Source: Methylosarcina fibrata AML-C10
GTDB taxonomy: Bacteria; Pseudomonadota; Gammaproteobacteria; Methylococcales; Methylomonadaceae
Direction: 5' to 3'
Assembly: GCF_000372865.1 (NCBI RefSeq)
Contig: NZ_KB889965.1
Span: forward strand, 1,137,902 to 1,201,901
DNA: 64,000 bases
In this document: positions 33,615 through 41,921 of the stretch, piece by piece
Numbering within the stretch: the first letter of the stretch is position 1
Layout: each line of letters begins with the position of its first letter
Notes under the pieces: generated by a model
Told to the model about the DNA's origin: nothing
Database searches by the model: none
The model's input: the letters and a program-made list of their open reading frames with translations, nothing else
Program-made: the position numbers and the translations under genes

Positions 33615-34151
33615 TCACGGCGTTTCAATGATCGACTGAACCATGACGATCGAATTGATCGAACCGCCCGTGGCTCGTGCGGTAATTCGGTAACGCTTGC
33701 CGCACGAGGCGGCGCAAGGCCCCATATACTCGATGATGTAACGGGGATGGTCGCTCAAAGCCGTCAGATCGATCGTGCCGGCATTATCATCATTATCGAA
33801 TTTGACGAATTTGCCGTTGGTGGTCCAGGTTGCCGAGTTATCCCAAACCGGAGTGGTTTCCTTGGTGCCGTCGCAATTCTGGTCTAACGGCAAATAATAA
33901 CCGTCGGGATTCGTGCCGGGACAGGTGATTATGGGCGTGGCTGTGGCGGCAGCTATCTCGCCGGCAACCAGGGCCGATTCCGCAGCCTGAAAAGCCAGGT
34001 TGCGGTCGCGCATGTTGCCGGCCATTTTTTCTTCCAAAGACGTTACCGACATGCCTGTGGTGCCGATCAAGGTCAGCAGCAACAGCATGATCAGGCTGAT
34101 GGCCAGAACCGCGCCGGATTGTTTTTTCGCGAAAACACAGCCGAATTTCAT
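33615..34151 (-). CDS. pilX: minor pilin assembly protein PilX
   Basis: A 178-residue PilX-type protein. The N-terminal hydrophobic helix follows QSGAVLAISLIMLLLLTLIG and then TTGMSVTSLEEKMAGNMRDR and LAFQAAESALVAGE, a clear PilX signature. It lacks the canonical GFTLIE pilin site, as is usual in the family. The C-terminal domain has Cys pairs (ITCPGTN, QNCDGT; GPCAASCGKRYRI). ATG at 34151 (MKFGCVFAKKQSG) was chosen. It forms the pilus-priming complex with FimT, PilV, PilW and PilY1. Confidence 0.9.
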   Translation of the reverse strand: MKFGCVFAKKQSGAVLAISLIMLLLLTLIGTTGMSVTSLEEKMAGNMRDRNLAFQAAESALVAGEIAAATATPIITCPGTNPDGYYLPLDQNCDGTKETTPVWDNSATWTTNGKFVKFDNDDNAGTIDLTALSDHPRYIIEYMGPCAASCGKRYRITARATGGSINSIVMVQSIIETP

Positions 34152-34165
34152 AAGCCGCGGCTCCC

Positions 34166-35257
34166 TTACAAAAGACGGTTGCGCACGGCAATCGTCGTGG
34201 TGAATACCCGCCGGAGCCTGCGGTCGTCCGGGGTTGTCCATGCATTGTTATAGAAATAAGCCTGGGGCTCCGACGCCAGATTATCGTCGATGGTGCGCAC
34301 TAAAAGACTCAAGCGGATACTGACCACTTTGGCCATATCGGTCACCTGATCGGCCGTCGTATAATAATTCGGCGTCCCGTCCGGAGTCGCATCGGTATCC
34401 TCTCCATATAAAATCTGCATCTGTTCGATGCCTTCGACAAGTTCATCAGCATTTTCAGAGTTGATACGACGATAAAGAGAAGGCTGACCATCTCTCAATC
34501 GAACGTAATAGCTGACGGTCGCAATCGGATAGACCTGTCCGTCCGCATAACTGCGGCTTAACGGCTGGGTCGCATTGCCGGGCGTGCCGGGGCTCGCGTT
34601 ATGTGCCAGGGCGGTTCCGGTGATGGCGGTAATTTGAAAGGCATCGCTGCCTTCGCAGGTGGAAGCCACCACCAGATCGTTCGTGCTCAAACCCGTGGTG
34701 CTGGCCAGCGTCAGATCGTCGCTGCCGCTGGCATGCGCCGTGACCAGATAGCTATCGTCGGTGGCTCTGCGAATCGTAATCACATCCGATCCGCCCACCA
34801 GCGGCCCGGTGATTTCCGTTACCATGGACGGAGACCAGACCGCCGGGCTATCGCCGGGATCCGAAGTGGCTTCGAAGCCCTGCAGCGAGGTATTGAAGTT
34901 GTTATTAAATTCTGTAGGCGAATTCAGATTATTGGTAATGGCCGTCTGGCTGTTGCAGCCTCTGAATCCCGCCATGCGAATATCCTGCCCGATCAGATCC
35001 ATCGCAAACCGGGCATTTTCCTGCATCCGGGAGAGCCCTTCGGCCATCCGGTAAGACTGCTTGGTGCCGAGAAATATCTGCAGGACGCCGCCCAATAAAA
35101 ACGCGCCGATCAGCAAGGCGATCAGCAATTCGATCAGAGTCATTCCCGCTTGACGGTTTGGGTTCTTGATGCGTTCGATTGAACGCCTGCAAGTCGGAAA
35201 GCTTCCGAGTCGGCTTCCTGTTCCGGCAACGGTCTCCCTGAATTTTGCAGCGCTCAT
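34166..35257 (-). CDS. pilW: minor pilin PilW
   Basis: A 363-residue prepilin-like protein. An unusually long leader (about 38 residues, ending NPNRQAG) precedes MTLIELLIALLIGAFLLGGV, the class III signal helix with Glu at +5. It then reads QIFLGTKQSYRMAEGLSRMQ and DLIGQDIRMAGFRGC, the PilW signature. The body is long and beta-rich. Its ATG overlaps the pilV stop (ATGA), supporting this start despite the long leader; an internal start nearer the signal cannot be excluded. Confidence 0.9.
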   Translation of the reverse strand: MSAAKFRETVAGTGSRLGSFPTCRRSIERIKNPNRQAGMTLIELLIALLIGAFLLGGVLQIFLGTKQSYRMAEGLSRMQENARFAMDLIGQDIRMAGFRGCNSQTAITNNLNSPTEFNNNFNTSLQGFEATSDPGDSPAVWSPSMVTEITGPLVGGSDVITIRRATDDSYLVTAHASGSDDLTLASTTGLSTNDLVVASTCEGSDAFQITAITGTALAHNASPGTPGNATQPLSRSYADGQVYPIATVSYYVRLRDGQPSLYRRINSENADELVEGIEQMQILYGEDTDATPDGTPNYYTTADQVTDMAKVVSIRLSLLVRTIDDNLASEPQAYFYNNAWTTPDDRRLRRVFTTTIAVRNRLL

Positions 35258-35712
35258 ATTTGAAAACTCATCTGGAAATTGGGATCGTCGCCGTCCCGGT
35301 TATCGTCCCAAGTGATCGTCACCGTAAACGTCCGGGTAGCGGCAACGACCGTTACCGATCCTTCTCCGGAAGGCAATGCGGCAAGCGCCTGGTTCCACTC
35401 GTAAAGGTCGTTTTCCGCCATGTCGGCCGTGGTGCAGGTGGACGATACCGAAAGGCAATCGGACTGATCGCCGGCGTCTTCCAGATGCATTGTGGTATAA
35501 GTGCTGGCCGCCAACTTGTTGGCGTCGTCGAGGTTGGCCCGGATCCGGTCCGCGATATCGTAGGCAAGCTGGGTCGCCAGGCTCCGGTGATAAGCGCTTT
35601 GGTTGTTTTTGAGGACAGTCGTCTGCATTCCGGCCAGACCCAACAGGCCGACCGATAAAATGACCATCGCGATCAGTATTTCGATTAAGGTGAATCCCGA
35701 GGCTCTGTTCAT
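35254..35712 (-). CDS. pilV: minor pilin PilV
   Basis: A 152-residue prepilin: MNRASG leader, then FTLIEILIAMVILSVGLLGL, AGMQTTVLKNNQSAYHRSLA and YDIADRIRANLDDA, the typical PilV N-terminal half. Two Cys (SDCLS, STCTT) are close together in the globular domain. I chose ATG at 35712, 23 bp after the fimT stop; the frame is open upstream, but only across fimT. It ends MSFQI, overlapping pilW. Confidence 0.91.
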   Translation of the reverse strand: MNRASGFTLIEILIAMVILSVGLLGLAGMQTTVLKNNQSAYHRSLATQLAYDIADRIRANLDDANKLAASTYTTMHLEDAGDQSDCLSVSSTCTTADMAENDLYEWNQALAALPSGEGSVTVVAATRTFTVTITWDDNRDGDDPNFQMSFQI

Positions 35713-35735
35713 GGCGAATCTGTAGCTGATCGAAG

Positions 35736-36311
35736 TTATGGGCACGACGGAGCCGTTCCTACGGAAACTCGGGCCCGGCCGGTCGAGCTTATCTTGATTT
35801 CGCGGGATAGACTGGTGTCCGTGCCTTGGCATAACGTGAAGATATCCACTTGGGAGCTGTTTATACTCAATCCGCTCGCCGCATAGGCGGCATAATTTTT
35901 ATACGTACTGTTTCCTGTACGGAGCGTGGAGCCGGCTAATGCCGGATAGGTTTTTAGCAGGCAATCTTCGCTCGGAGAGCCGTCGGCATTGGTTTCGCAC
36001 GGATTGGCGTCGAAGTCGTCGCTGAAGGTCTCGTTGGCATCGCTATCGACGAACACATCCCATCCATCTTCCCAAGCTCCGCTGGTCGATCCTTTCCGCT
36101 GGACGGTCACCTGAACGCCCCGCTTGATCGCCTCGCTACGGGCCAGATTGAGTGCGGCCATGAATTCATTGGCCTGCGTGGTCAACCGGTTGCTTTTGAT
36201 GGCTTCGATAAAGCTGGGGATTGCCACGGCCATCAGTATGCCGGCAAGACTGACGGTAACGATCAGTTCGATCAGAGTAAATCCGGAATTTTTAGCCGAC
36301 TGATTTTGCAT
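35736..36311 (-). CDS. fimT: minor pilin FimT/GspH-type
   Basis: A 191-residue prepilin: MQNQSAKNSG leader, then FTLIELIVTVSLAGILMAVA, IPSFIEAIKSNRLTTQANEF and ALNLARSEAIKRGVQVTV, the GspH/FimT family pattern. The following DGWDVFVDSD is the usual conserved strand. It is the first gene of the minor-pilin operon; the promoter should lie in the AT-rich region upstream (36312-36450). No sigma54 site (TGGC-N9-TGC) was seen there. Confidence 0.92.
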   Translation of the reverse strand: MQNQSAKNSGFTLIELIVTVSLAGILMAVAIPSFIEAIKSNRLTTQANEFMAALNLARSEAIKRGVQVTVQRKGSTSGAWEDGWDVFVDSDANETFSDDFDANPCETNADGSPSEDCLLKTYPALAGSTLRTGNSTYKNYAAYAASGLSINSSQVDIFTLCQGTDTSLSREIKISSTGRARVSVGTAPSCP

Positions 36312-36902
36312 GGAATAAATTTAACGACAAAGAGAATGCCCCTTTTCAGGGATCGGTTTACCACCTCGTGATTGAGATATTAGTATAGTTAGTTAATGCG
36401 GTTTGTGAAGAAACCCACAAAATCGTGATAATTTGCTAAAGAACCGTGTTAATTGGTTTTTTTCGATTCAGGAGTATGAAAAAACCGGTGAGCTGTTTGC
36501 CGAAATTCCGGGTTTTCGTTTTTAACGAAATGAATTGCCTTGGCTAAAAACTTGCGCTTGTCAGGTTTCTCCGGACGGTTTGGGATGAGGCTCTTAAGTC
36601 TTATAGGTCAAACAACCAAGATAAGCCGCCTTTTTCTTTAGCCCTATCCTGTTTCCTGGCTCGAATCCGCTTGTTGTCTGGGGAATGAGGTCTTGGCCTT
36701 GCTTAACGACATTGCCCCATGCTCTGCACGGGAACGCATTCATCCAGCCGGGCATGCGCCATGAGTGAATGAATGCCTTTAGATACGCCCTAGCCGCAAC
36801 AGGCGCCACGCATACGAGAGTGATGCGAGGCGGCGAATTAAATACTGGTAAAACCATTGGCACAACCGAAAAGAATGATTTTCGGTCGGGCCGTATTTCA
36901 TA
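36312..36902. other. 590-bp region without a supported gene
   Basis: The fimT-proximal part is AT-rich. The right half (about 36594-36863) holds an 89-codon open frame on the minus strand (containing AARAYLKAFIHSWRMPGWMN) with no family, no clear ribosome-binding site and odd composition. I regard it as probably non-coding or a decayed fragment. Confidence 0.4.
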
Positions 36903-37367
36903 TCATTTGCCGGGATAACTGTTAAAAACCCGGAAGTGGTTTTCTTTGTCGAAACTCATGACGTCGTAAGGATCCTGTCTGCCGCCCATTTCCATGCCGG
37001 GGCTGCCGGTAACCATGCTCGGAACGGCCAGTCCCGTGACTTTGGGTTTGGATTTCAATAGCGTGTCAATGTCATCGGCGGGGACGTGCCCTTCGATCAC
37101 ATAGCCGTCCACGATGGCCGTGTGGCAGGAAGCCATTTCTTTCGGTACGCCGTATTTATTTTTTATCGACTCCATGTCGTCGGTAACAATATCTTTTACA
37201 TTGAAATGATGTTGTTTGAGATGATCGATCCACTTTCCGCAGCAACCGCAAGTCGGGCTTCTATACACGGTGACGTCCACGGCTTTTTCCGAGGCGGCGC
37301 TTTCCGCTTTCAGTCCGAAACTCAGCATCAGCAATCCAGTAAGAATCAATAGTTTTAAGCTATTCAT
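36903..37367 (-). CDS. DUF411 family periplasmic metal-binding protein
   Basis: A 154-residue exported protein. The signal peptide (LLILTGLLMLSFGLKAES) is followed by VTVYRSPTCGCCGKWIDHL, the CxCC motif of DUF411, then KNKYGVPKEMASCHTAIVDG with a conserved Cys and His and GYVIEGHVPADDI. The family is often near copper or heavy-metal genes and is thought to bind copper, but no copper gene is adjacent here. It has a thioredoxin-like fold. Confidence 0.9.
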   Translation of the reverse strand: MNSLKLLILTGLLMLSFGLKAESAASEKAVDVTVYRSPTCGCCGKWIDHLKQHHFNVKDIVTDDMESIKNKYGVPKEMASCHTAIVDGYVIEGHVPADDIDTLLKSKPKVTGLAVPSMVTGSPGMEMGGRQDPYDVMSFDKENHFRVFNSYPGK

Positions 37368-37568
37368 AAAGCGGTCTCATTTTTGAATGAATCGAAATTA
37401 GTTGTTTTTTCAAGGTATGCGAAGAGCAAGCCCGGAAAGGCGGTTGAGCCGATCTAAAACCGCCCTCAATCGGTGCGTTTCCTCTTCCAACATAACATGG
37501 AACAGACACGCCTACAGCGATAGGGTTCCGTCCCGATTACCGATGATCGACTGCCGTTTGCCGGCCGA

Positions 37569-38636
37569 TCAGGAAGGATGATAGACGGGGCTGTAGTCGT
37601 GAACGGCATCCACCATTGCCTTGACATGATCGGGATTCACGTCGGGCAGGATACCGTGACCTAAATTAAACACGTGGCCGGATCCTGAACCGTATCTTTC
37701 CAGAATGGCTTTTACTTTTTCAACAATGATGTCCGGGCGTGCATACAGCGCCACGGGATCCATATTTCCCTGGAAGGCGACGCGATGCCCTACTCGGGCG
37801 CGGGCTTGCCGCAGGTCGGTCTGCCAGTCCAGACCCAGGGCATCATAGCCTGTTTCGGCCATGGCTTCCAGCCACTGCCCGCCCCCTTTGGTGAACAGGA
37901 CGGTCGGAATCCTGTGCCCGTCGGCTTCCGTAATCAACTGCGAGCGGACCTGAGCGGCGTAACGGAGAGAAAATTCGAGATAATCCTCGGTCGTCAACAT
38001 CCCGCCCCAGGTATCGAACAGCATCACCGCCTGGGCGCCGGCGGCGATCTGGGCGTTCAAATAAGCCGAAACAGAGGCCGCCAATTTCTCGAGCATGGCG
38101 TGCATGAGTTTCGGTTGCTCGTACATGAGCGCTTTTATCTTTTGGAAATTCTTGCTGCTGCCGCCTTCGACCATGTACGTCGCGAGAGTCCACGGGCTTC
38201 CGGAGAAACCGATCAGCGGCACGCTGCCGTGCAATTCCTGCCTGATCAGCCGAACGGCATCGATGACGTAGCGCAATTCGGTTTCAGGGTCGGGAATCGG
38301 CAAGCGTTCGATATCGGACGCGGTTCTTACCGGACGGCTGAATTTGGGCCCTTCCCCTTCGGTAAAATGCAGCCCGAGGCCCATGGCATCGGGAATGGTC
38401 AAAATATCGGAAAACAGGATGGCGGCATCGAAATCGAAGCGCCTCAGAGGCTGCAAAGTCACTTCGCAAGCCAGTTCCGGAGTGGTGCACAAATTTAGGA
38501 AACTGCCGGCTTCTTCCCGGACTTTACGGTATTCGGGCAAATATCTGCCGGCCTGCCGCATCATCCACACCGGCGTTCGATCCACCGGCTGTTTTAACAA
38601 GGCTTTGAGAAGGCGGTCATTTTTTAATGGTGTCAT
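37569..38636 (-). CDS. hemE: uroporphyrinogen decarboxylase
   Basis: A 355-residue cytoplasmic enzyme that decarboxylates uroporphyrinogen III to coproporphyrinogen III in heme synthesis. The two family signatures are visible: [16 protein letters not shown] near residue 22 and [17 protein letters not shown] near 145. [14 protein letters not shown] holds the catalytic Asp. The length is normal. The gene follows the damX-like gene by 81 bp, keeping the common aroK-aroB-damX-hemE order. Confidence 0.97.
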   Translation of the reverse strand: MTPLKNDRLLKALLKQPVDRTPVWMMRQAGRYLPEYRKVREEAGSFLNLCTTPELACEVTLQPLRRFDFDAAILFSDILTIPDAMGLGLHFTEGEGPKFSRPVRTASDIERLPIPDPETELRYVIDAVRLIRQELHGSVPLIGFSGSPWTLATYMVEGGSSKNFQKIKALMYEQPKLMHAMLEKLAASVSAYLNAQIAAGAQAVMLFDTWGGMLTTEDYLEFSLRYAAQVRSQLITEADGHRIPTVLFTKGGGQWLEAMAETGYDALGLDWQTDLRQARARVGHRVAFQGNMDPVALYARPDIIVEKVKAILERYGSGSGHVFNLGHGILPDVNPDHVKAMVDAVHDYSPVYHPS

Positions 38637-38717
38637 GAGCGATACGATTTCTGCATTGATAAGGTTTCGAGACCCGGTTTTGAACAGGCGCGTGTGTTGC
38701 GGAATTTTCCATTTCGG

Positions 38718-40250
38718 CTATCGAGACTTGGGTAGGCTATCTGTGCCGGACAGGAGGCCGAATTCTTTCCGAATCGCGCCCATTTTTCTTGTCATGGCTT
38801 TTTGAAATTCGGCCGGTAATGTTTTCCTGGCTTTATTCGCCGATTCGGCATCTGTAAACGAGCCGTACAGCAATACGAATTTCTCCTTGTTCTGAATCAT
38901 TCTCCTGACGTATCTGAAATTCCGCTGTAGAGAAGGATATTTTTTCATTACGTCCAGAATCGATTGCCGCCTGGACAGGACCATCAACTGCAACGTGTAG
39001 CGATCCTGCGGTTGGGATGAAAGCCAATCGGAAGCATCCTTATCGGCTGACGAATCGTCCTCGCCGGCTTCGGCAGGAACGGCTTCCTGGACAGGTTGTG
39101 ATTCAGCGGGTTTTAATTCCTGGGCCGGCGGCATCGATGCTTCAGTCATCTCGGAATTTTCAGGAGCGGGTTGACTCGCCGCCTCCGGTTTTAAATGCGT
39201 ATTTGAGTCCGGTGCAACCTCATCTTTGGGCGTGGCGGCGGGTTTGGGAGGCACATCCGGCAAAGCCGCACCGTTTGCCTGATTCGCTTTGCTGCTACCG
39301 AATTGTAAAGCACTGTTCGGCTGCGTACCCGCAGGCTCCAGCTTCGGAAAGGTCAGATAAGGAAGTTTGAAATCAACGGCGGGAGAGGTTGCCTTGGAAT
39401 TCTTCGGCAAAGCGGCTTCCGGACTCGGCTGTGCCGCATCCGGAACAGCCTGTCTGGATGAAAACCATTGGACCGCCAGGGCGACTACGACAAGGACGGC
39501 GACCGACGTTATCAGTATGGCGGAAGAATGATCGGTTCGCTTACGCGGAGGCGGAGCCGAATATCCGGCGATAATCCGGGCGGGTATGCCGTGCGTCTGC
39601 CGAAAGATAAGCGAAATCCGGCTATCGGTTAAGGTTTCCGCGGCTATTCCGAACGCCCTTTTGGCCGACAGATGCAGCAAAAATTCGCCGCATTGCTTTT
39701 CAGTCAATGGCGGCAGTTCGACGATGTGGCACTCTTCAATCCGTTGATCCGATCGATATTTCAGATGCAGTTGATCGTGAGTCAAGGCCAGGATCACTCT
39801 TATTTGAGGGTTTTTTTCGGCGTAATGAAGAACTACCGTGATCAACCCGGGGGCCAGAGCTCCGGCCTCGTCGATGATTAAAACTTTTTTTTGACGCGGA
39901 ACGCTCCTTTCGGCAGCGCTTGGTATGTTTCCTGTGAGTTTTCCGCGCGGTTCCGGAATGAACGATTTGTCCAGATGTTGTCGTATCTCGTCCAGGCTCA
40001 GTTCCGGAGCGCCCTCGACCAGACAAAACGAACAACCAGCAATTTCATGCTCTTGGAGTATCTGCAAAAGCTTACTTTTGCCGACGCCTTCCGGACCGCA
40101 AAGCAAAATGGAATCGGCCGAGTTGGAGATCAGGTGAATCAATAGATCCAGTACCTGCGCGCGCTCCGGAGTCAGCAAAAATTGAGCCGGCGCCCCGACC
40201 TGGTTATTCCATGACGACTGAACCCGAGCGGAGGTATCAATTTCTGCCAT
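38718..40250 (-). CDS. damX: DamX-like ATPase/SPOR-domain cell-division protein
   Basis: A 510-residue protein. The N-terminal AAA-like ATPase (about residues 25-240) has Walker [15 protein letters not shown] and Walker [15 protein letters not shown]. One transmembrane helix follows ([20 protein letters not shown], near 250), then a long Pro/Ala/Glu-rich periplasmic linker (about 270-420), and a C-terminal SPOR domain ([20 protein letters not shown] to [20 protein letters not shown]) that binds denuded septal peptidoglycan. E. coli DamX lacks the ATPase core, but this longer form is common in other gammaproteobacteria. It overlaps aroB by 14 bp. Confidence 0.88.
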   Translation of the reverse strand: MAEIDTSARVQSSWNNQVGAPAQFLLTPERAQVLDLLIHLISNSADSILLCGPEGVGKSKLLQILQEHEIAGCSFCLVEGAPELSLDEIRQHLDKSFIPEPRGKLTGNIPSAAERSVPRQKKVLIIDEAGALAPGLITVVLHYAEKNPQIRVILALTHDQLHLKYRSDQRIEECHIVELPPLTEKQCGEFLLHLSAKRAFGIAAETLTDSRISLIFRQTHGIPARIIAGYSAPPPRKRTDHSSAILITSVAVLVVVALAVQWFSSRQAVPDAAQPSPEAALPKNSKATSPAVDFKLPYLTFPKLEPAGTQPNSALQFGSSKANQANGAALPDVPPKPAATPKDEVAPDSNTHLKPEAASQPAPENSEMTEASMPPAQELKPAESQPVQEAVPAEAGEDDSSADKDASDWLSSQPQDRYTLQLMVLSRRQSILDVMKKYPSLQRNFRYVRRMIQNKEKFVLLYGSFTDAESANKARKTLPAEFQKAMTRKMGAIRKEFGLLSGTDSLPKSR

Positions 40251-41319
40251 AGATGCCGAGAGTCATTTCCAACAGGTTTGGATCGACATAGATCGGCAAC
40301 GTCGCTAGACCGATCTTCTCCAGCAGAATCAGCCGGATGTTGCCGTCCAGATTCTTTTTGTCCACGGCCATCAATTCAAGGAATTGCCCGGGGCTTAACG
40401 ATTCCGGCGGTTTGACCGGCAATCGCGCAGCCAGGATCAATCGAACGATTCGTTCTACATTCTCGTCATTCAGCCAGCCTTTTCTTCTGGACAGATCGGC
40501 GGCCTGACACATTCCGATGGCCACGGCCTCGCCGTGCAGATAGGCGCCGTAACCGGTGCCGGTTTCTATCGCGTGGCCGAAAGTATGGCCTAAATTCAGG
40601 GTTGCCCGGACGCCCGACTCGGTCTCGTCCTCAGCGACAATTTCGGCTTTGTTCCGGCAGGAGCGTTCGATGGCGAAAGCCAAAGCTTCCTTGTCTCTTG
40701 CCAGCAAGGCGCCGACGTTCTGCTCCAGCCAGTCGAAAAAGGCCTCGTCCCGGATCAATCCGTATTTTATGACTTCCGCCAGTCCGGCCGATAGTTGACG
40801 GTCGTCAAGCGAATCCAGTACGTCGGCATCGGCAATGACGCATTGGGGCTGATAAAACGCGCCGATCATGTTTTTCCCTAAAGGATGATTCACTCCGGTT
40901 TTACCGCCGACCGAGGAATCCACCTGCGCCAGCAAGGTCGTCGGAATTTGAATGAAAGGAATGCCTCGTTGATAACAGGCAGCGGCAAACCCGCCCATGT
41001 CGCCGATCACGCCTCCGCCCAAGGCGATCAAAGTGGCGTTTCGGCTAAATTTACAGGACAGCAATTTATCAAAAATGCGGCTGATAAACTCCAGCGTTTT
41101 AAACTGTTCTCCATCCGGCAGGATCACGGTTTCGACCGTATAATCCTGTAAATTCGCCAGAACGGCATTTAGATACAAGGGGGCGACCGTCTCGTTGGTC
41201 ACCACCAGAACTTGTCTGGATCTGATATGGCGCCGGTACAGATCGGGTTGCGCCAATAATTTGGAACCGATATAAATCGGGTAGCTCCGATCACCTAACT
41301 CTACTTGCAGTATTTTCAT
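40237..41319 (-). CDS. aroB: 3-dehydroquinate synthase
   Basis: A 360-residue NAD- and metal-dependent enzyme making 3-dehydroquinate from DAHP, the second shikimate-pathway step. Visible motifs are [51 protein letters not shown], and the metal-binding His region [20 protein letters not shown]. The length is normal. It begins 4 bp after aroK and overlaps damX, so the block is one coupled operon. Confidence 0.97.
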   Translation of the reverse strand: MKILQVELGDRSYPIYIGSKLLAQPDLYRRHIRSRQVLVVTNETVAPLYLNAVLANLQDYTVETVILPDGEQFKTLEFISRIFDKLLSCKFSRNATLIALGGGVIGDMGGFAAACYQRGIPFIQIPTTLLAQVDSSVGGKTGVNHPLGKNMIGAFYQPQCVIADADVLDSLDDRQLSAGLAEVIKYGLIRDEAFFDWLEQNVGALLARDKEALAFAIERSCRNKAEIVAEDETESGVRATLNLGHTFGHAIETGTGYGAYLHGEAVAIGMCQAADLSRRKGWLNDENVERIVRLILAARLPVKPPESLSPGQFLELMAVDKKNLDGNIRLILLEKIGLATLPIYVDPNLLEMTLGIYGRN

Positions 41320-41323
41320 TTTA

Positions 41324-41848
41324 TCAGTGATTTCTTGCTTTAAATTGTTCCAGAATGCGATTGACGACCGCCTTGCTCGGCATGACGCCGGTATCTATTT
41401 TAAAGTCCGCGCAGGATAAATAAAGAGGTTCGCGCTCTTTGAACAAACTTTCCAGGCGTTCTTTCGGATTATCGGTTTTCAGCAGCGGCCGCTGTGTGTC
41501 CCGGCGCGTCCTTTCCAGAATTCTTGCTATCGAACATTGCAGATAAACGACAAATCCGTTTTCATGTAATAATCTGCGATTTTCCTCGAGCAAAATGGCG
41601 CCGCCGCCGGTAGCCAGGACGATGCCGCGCATTTGGGTCAACTGGCGAATCATTTTTTGTTCTCTTTCTCTGAAGCCGGCTTCGCCTTCAAATTCGAAAA
41701 TGGTGGGAATGTCGACGCCGGTGCTCTCTTCAATGGCTTTATCGCTATCGTAAAAAGGCCATTTGAGCGATTTGGCCAATTGTTTTCCTATCGTCGTTTT
41801 CCCGGCTCCCATCAGGCCGATAAGATAAATGTTCTCCGAGTGCTTCAT
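41324..41848 (-). CDS. aroK: shikimate kinase
   Basis: A 174-residue P-loop kinase phosphorylating shikimate. Walker A is [25 protein letters not shown] holds the shikimate-binding Asp; FREREQK and [14 protein letters not shown] are the other substrate motifs. RDTQRPLL is the lid Arg region. It lies immediately downstream of pilQ beyond a terminator, so it may have its own promoter or be reached by readthrough. Confidence 0.96.
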   Translation of the reverse strand: MKHSENIYLIGLMGAGKTTIGKQLAKSLKWPFYDSDKAIEESTGVDIPTIFEFEGEAGFREREQKMIRQLTQMRGIVLATGGGAILLEENRRLLHENGFVVYLQCSIARILERTRRDTQRPLLKTDNPKERLESLFKEREPLYLSCADFKIDTGVMPSKAVVNRILEQFKARNH

Positions 41849-41880
41849 GCATTGTTCAATGTCAAATTGTAGGCATTAAA

Positions 41881-41903
41881 AAGGGGGCATTATGCCCCCT
41901 TTT
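41881..41903. terminator. rho-independent terminator downstream of pilQ
   Basis: GGGGGCAT and ATGCCCCC form an 8-bp stem (41883-41900) bordered by A-rich and T-rich tracts (TTAAAAAGG on the left, CCTTTTCG on the right). It lies between pilQ and aroK, both on the minus strand, and probably attenuates readthrough from the pil operon into aroKB. Confidence 0.88.
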
Positions 41904-41921
41904 CGTTCCAAGTTGAAGCGA

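Noticed and set aside
36594-36863. 89-codon minus-strand open frame
   Set aside because: No family, no ribosome-binding site and unusual composition; kept only as a note in the intergenic entry.
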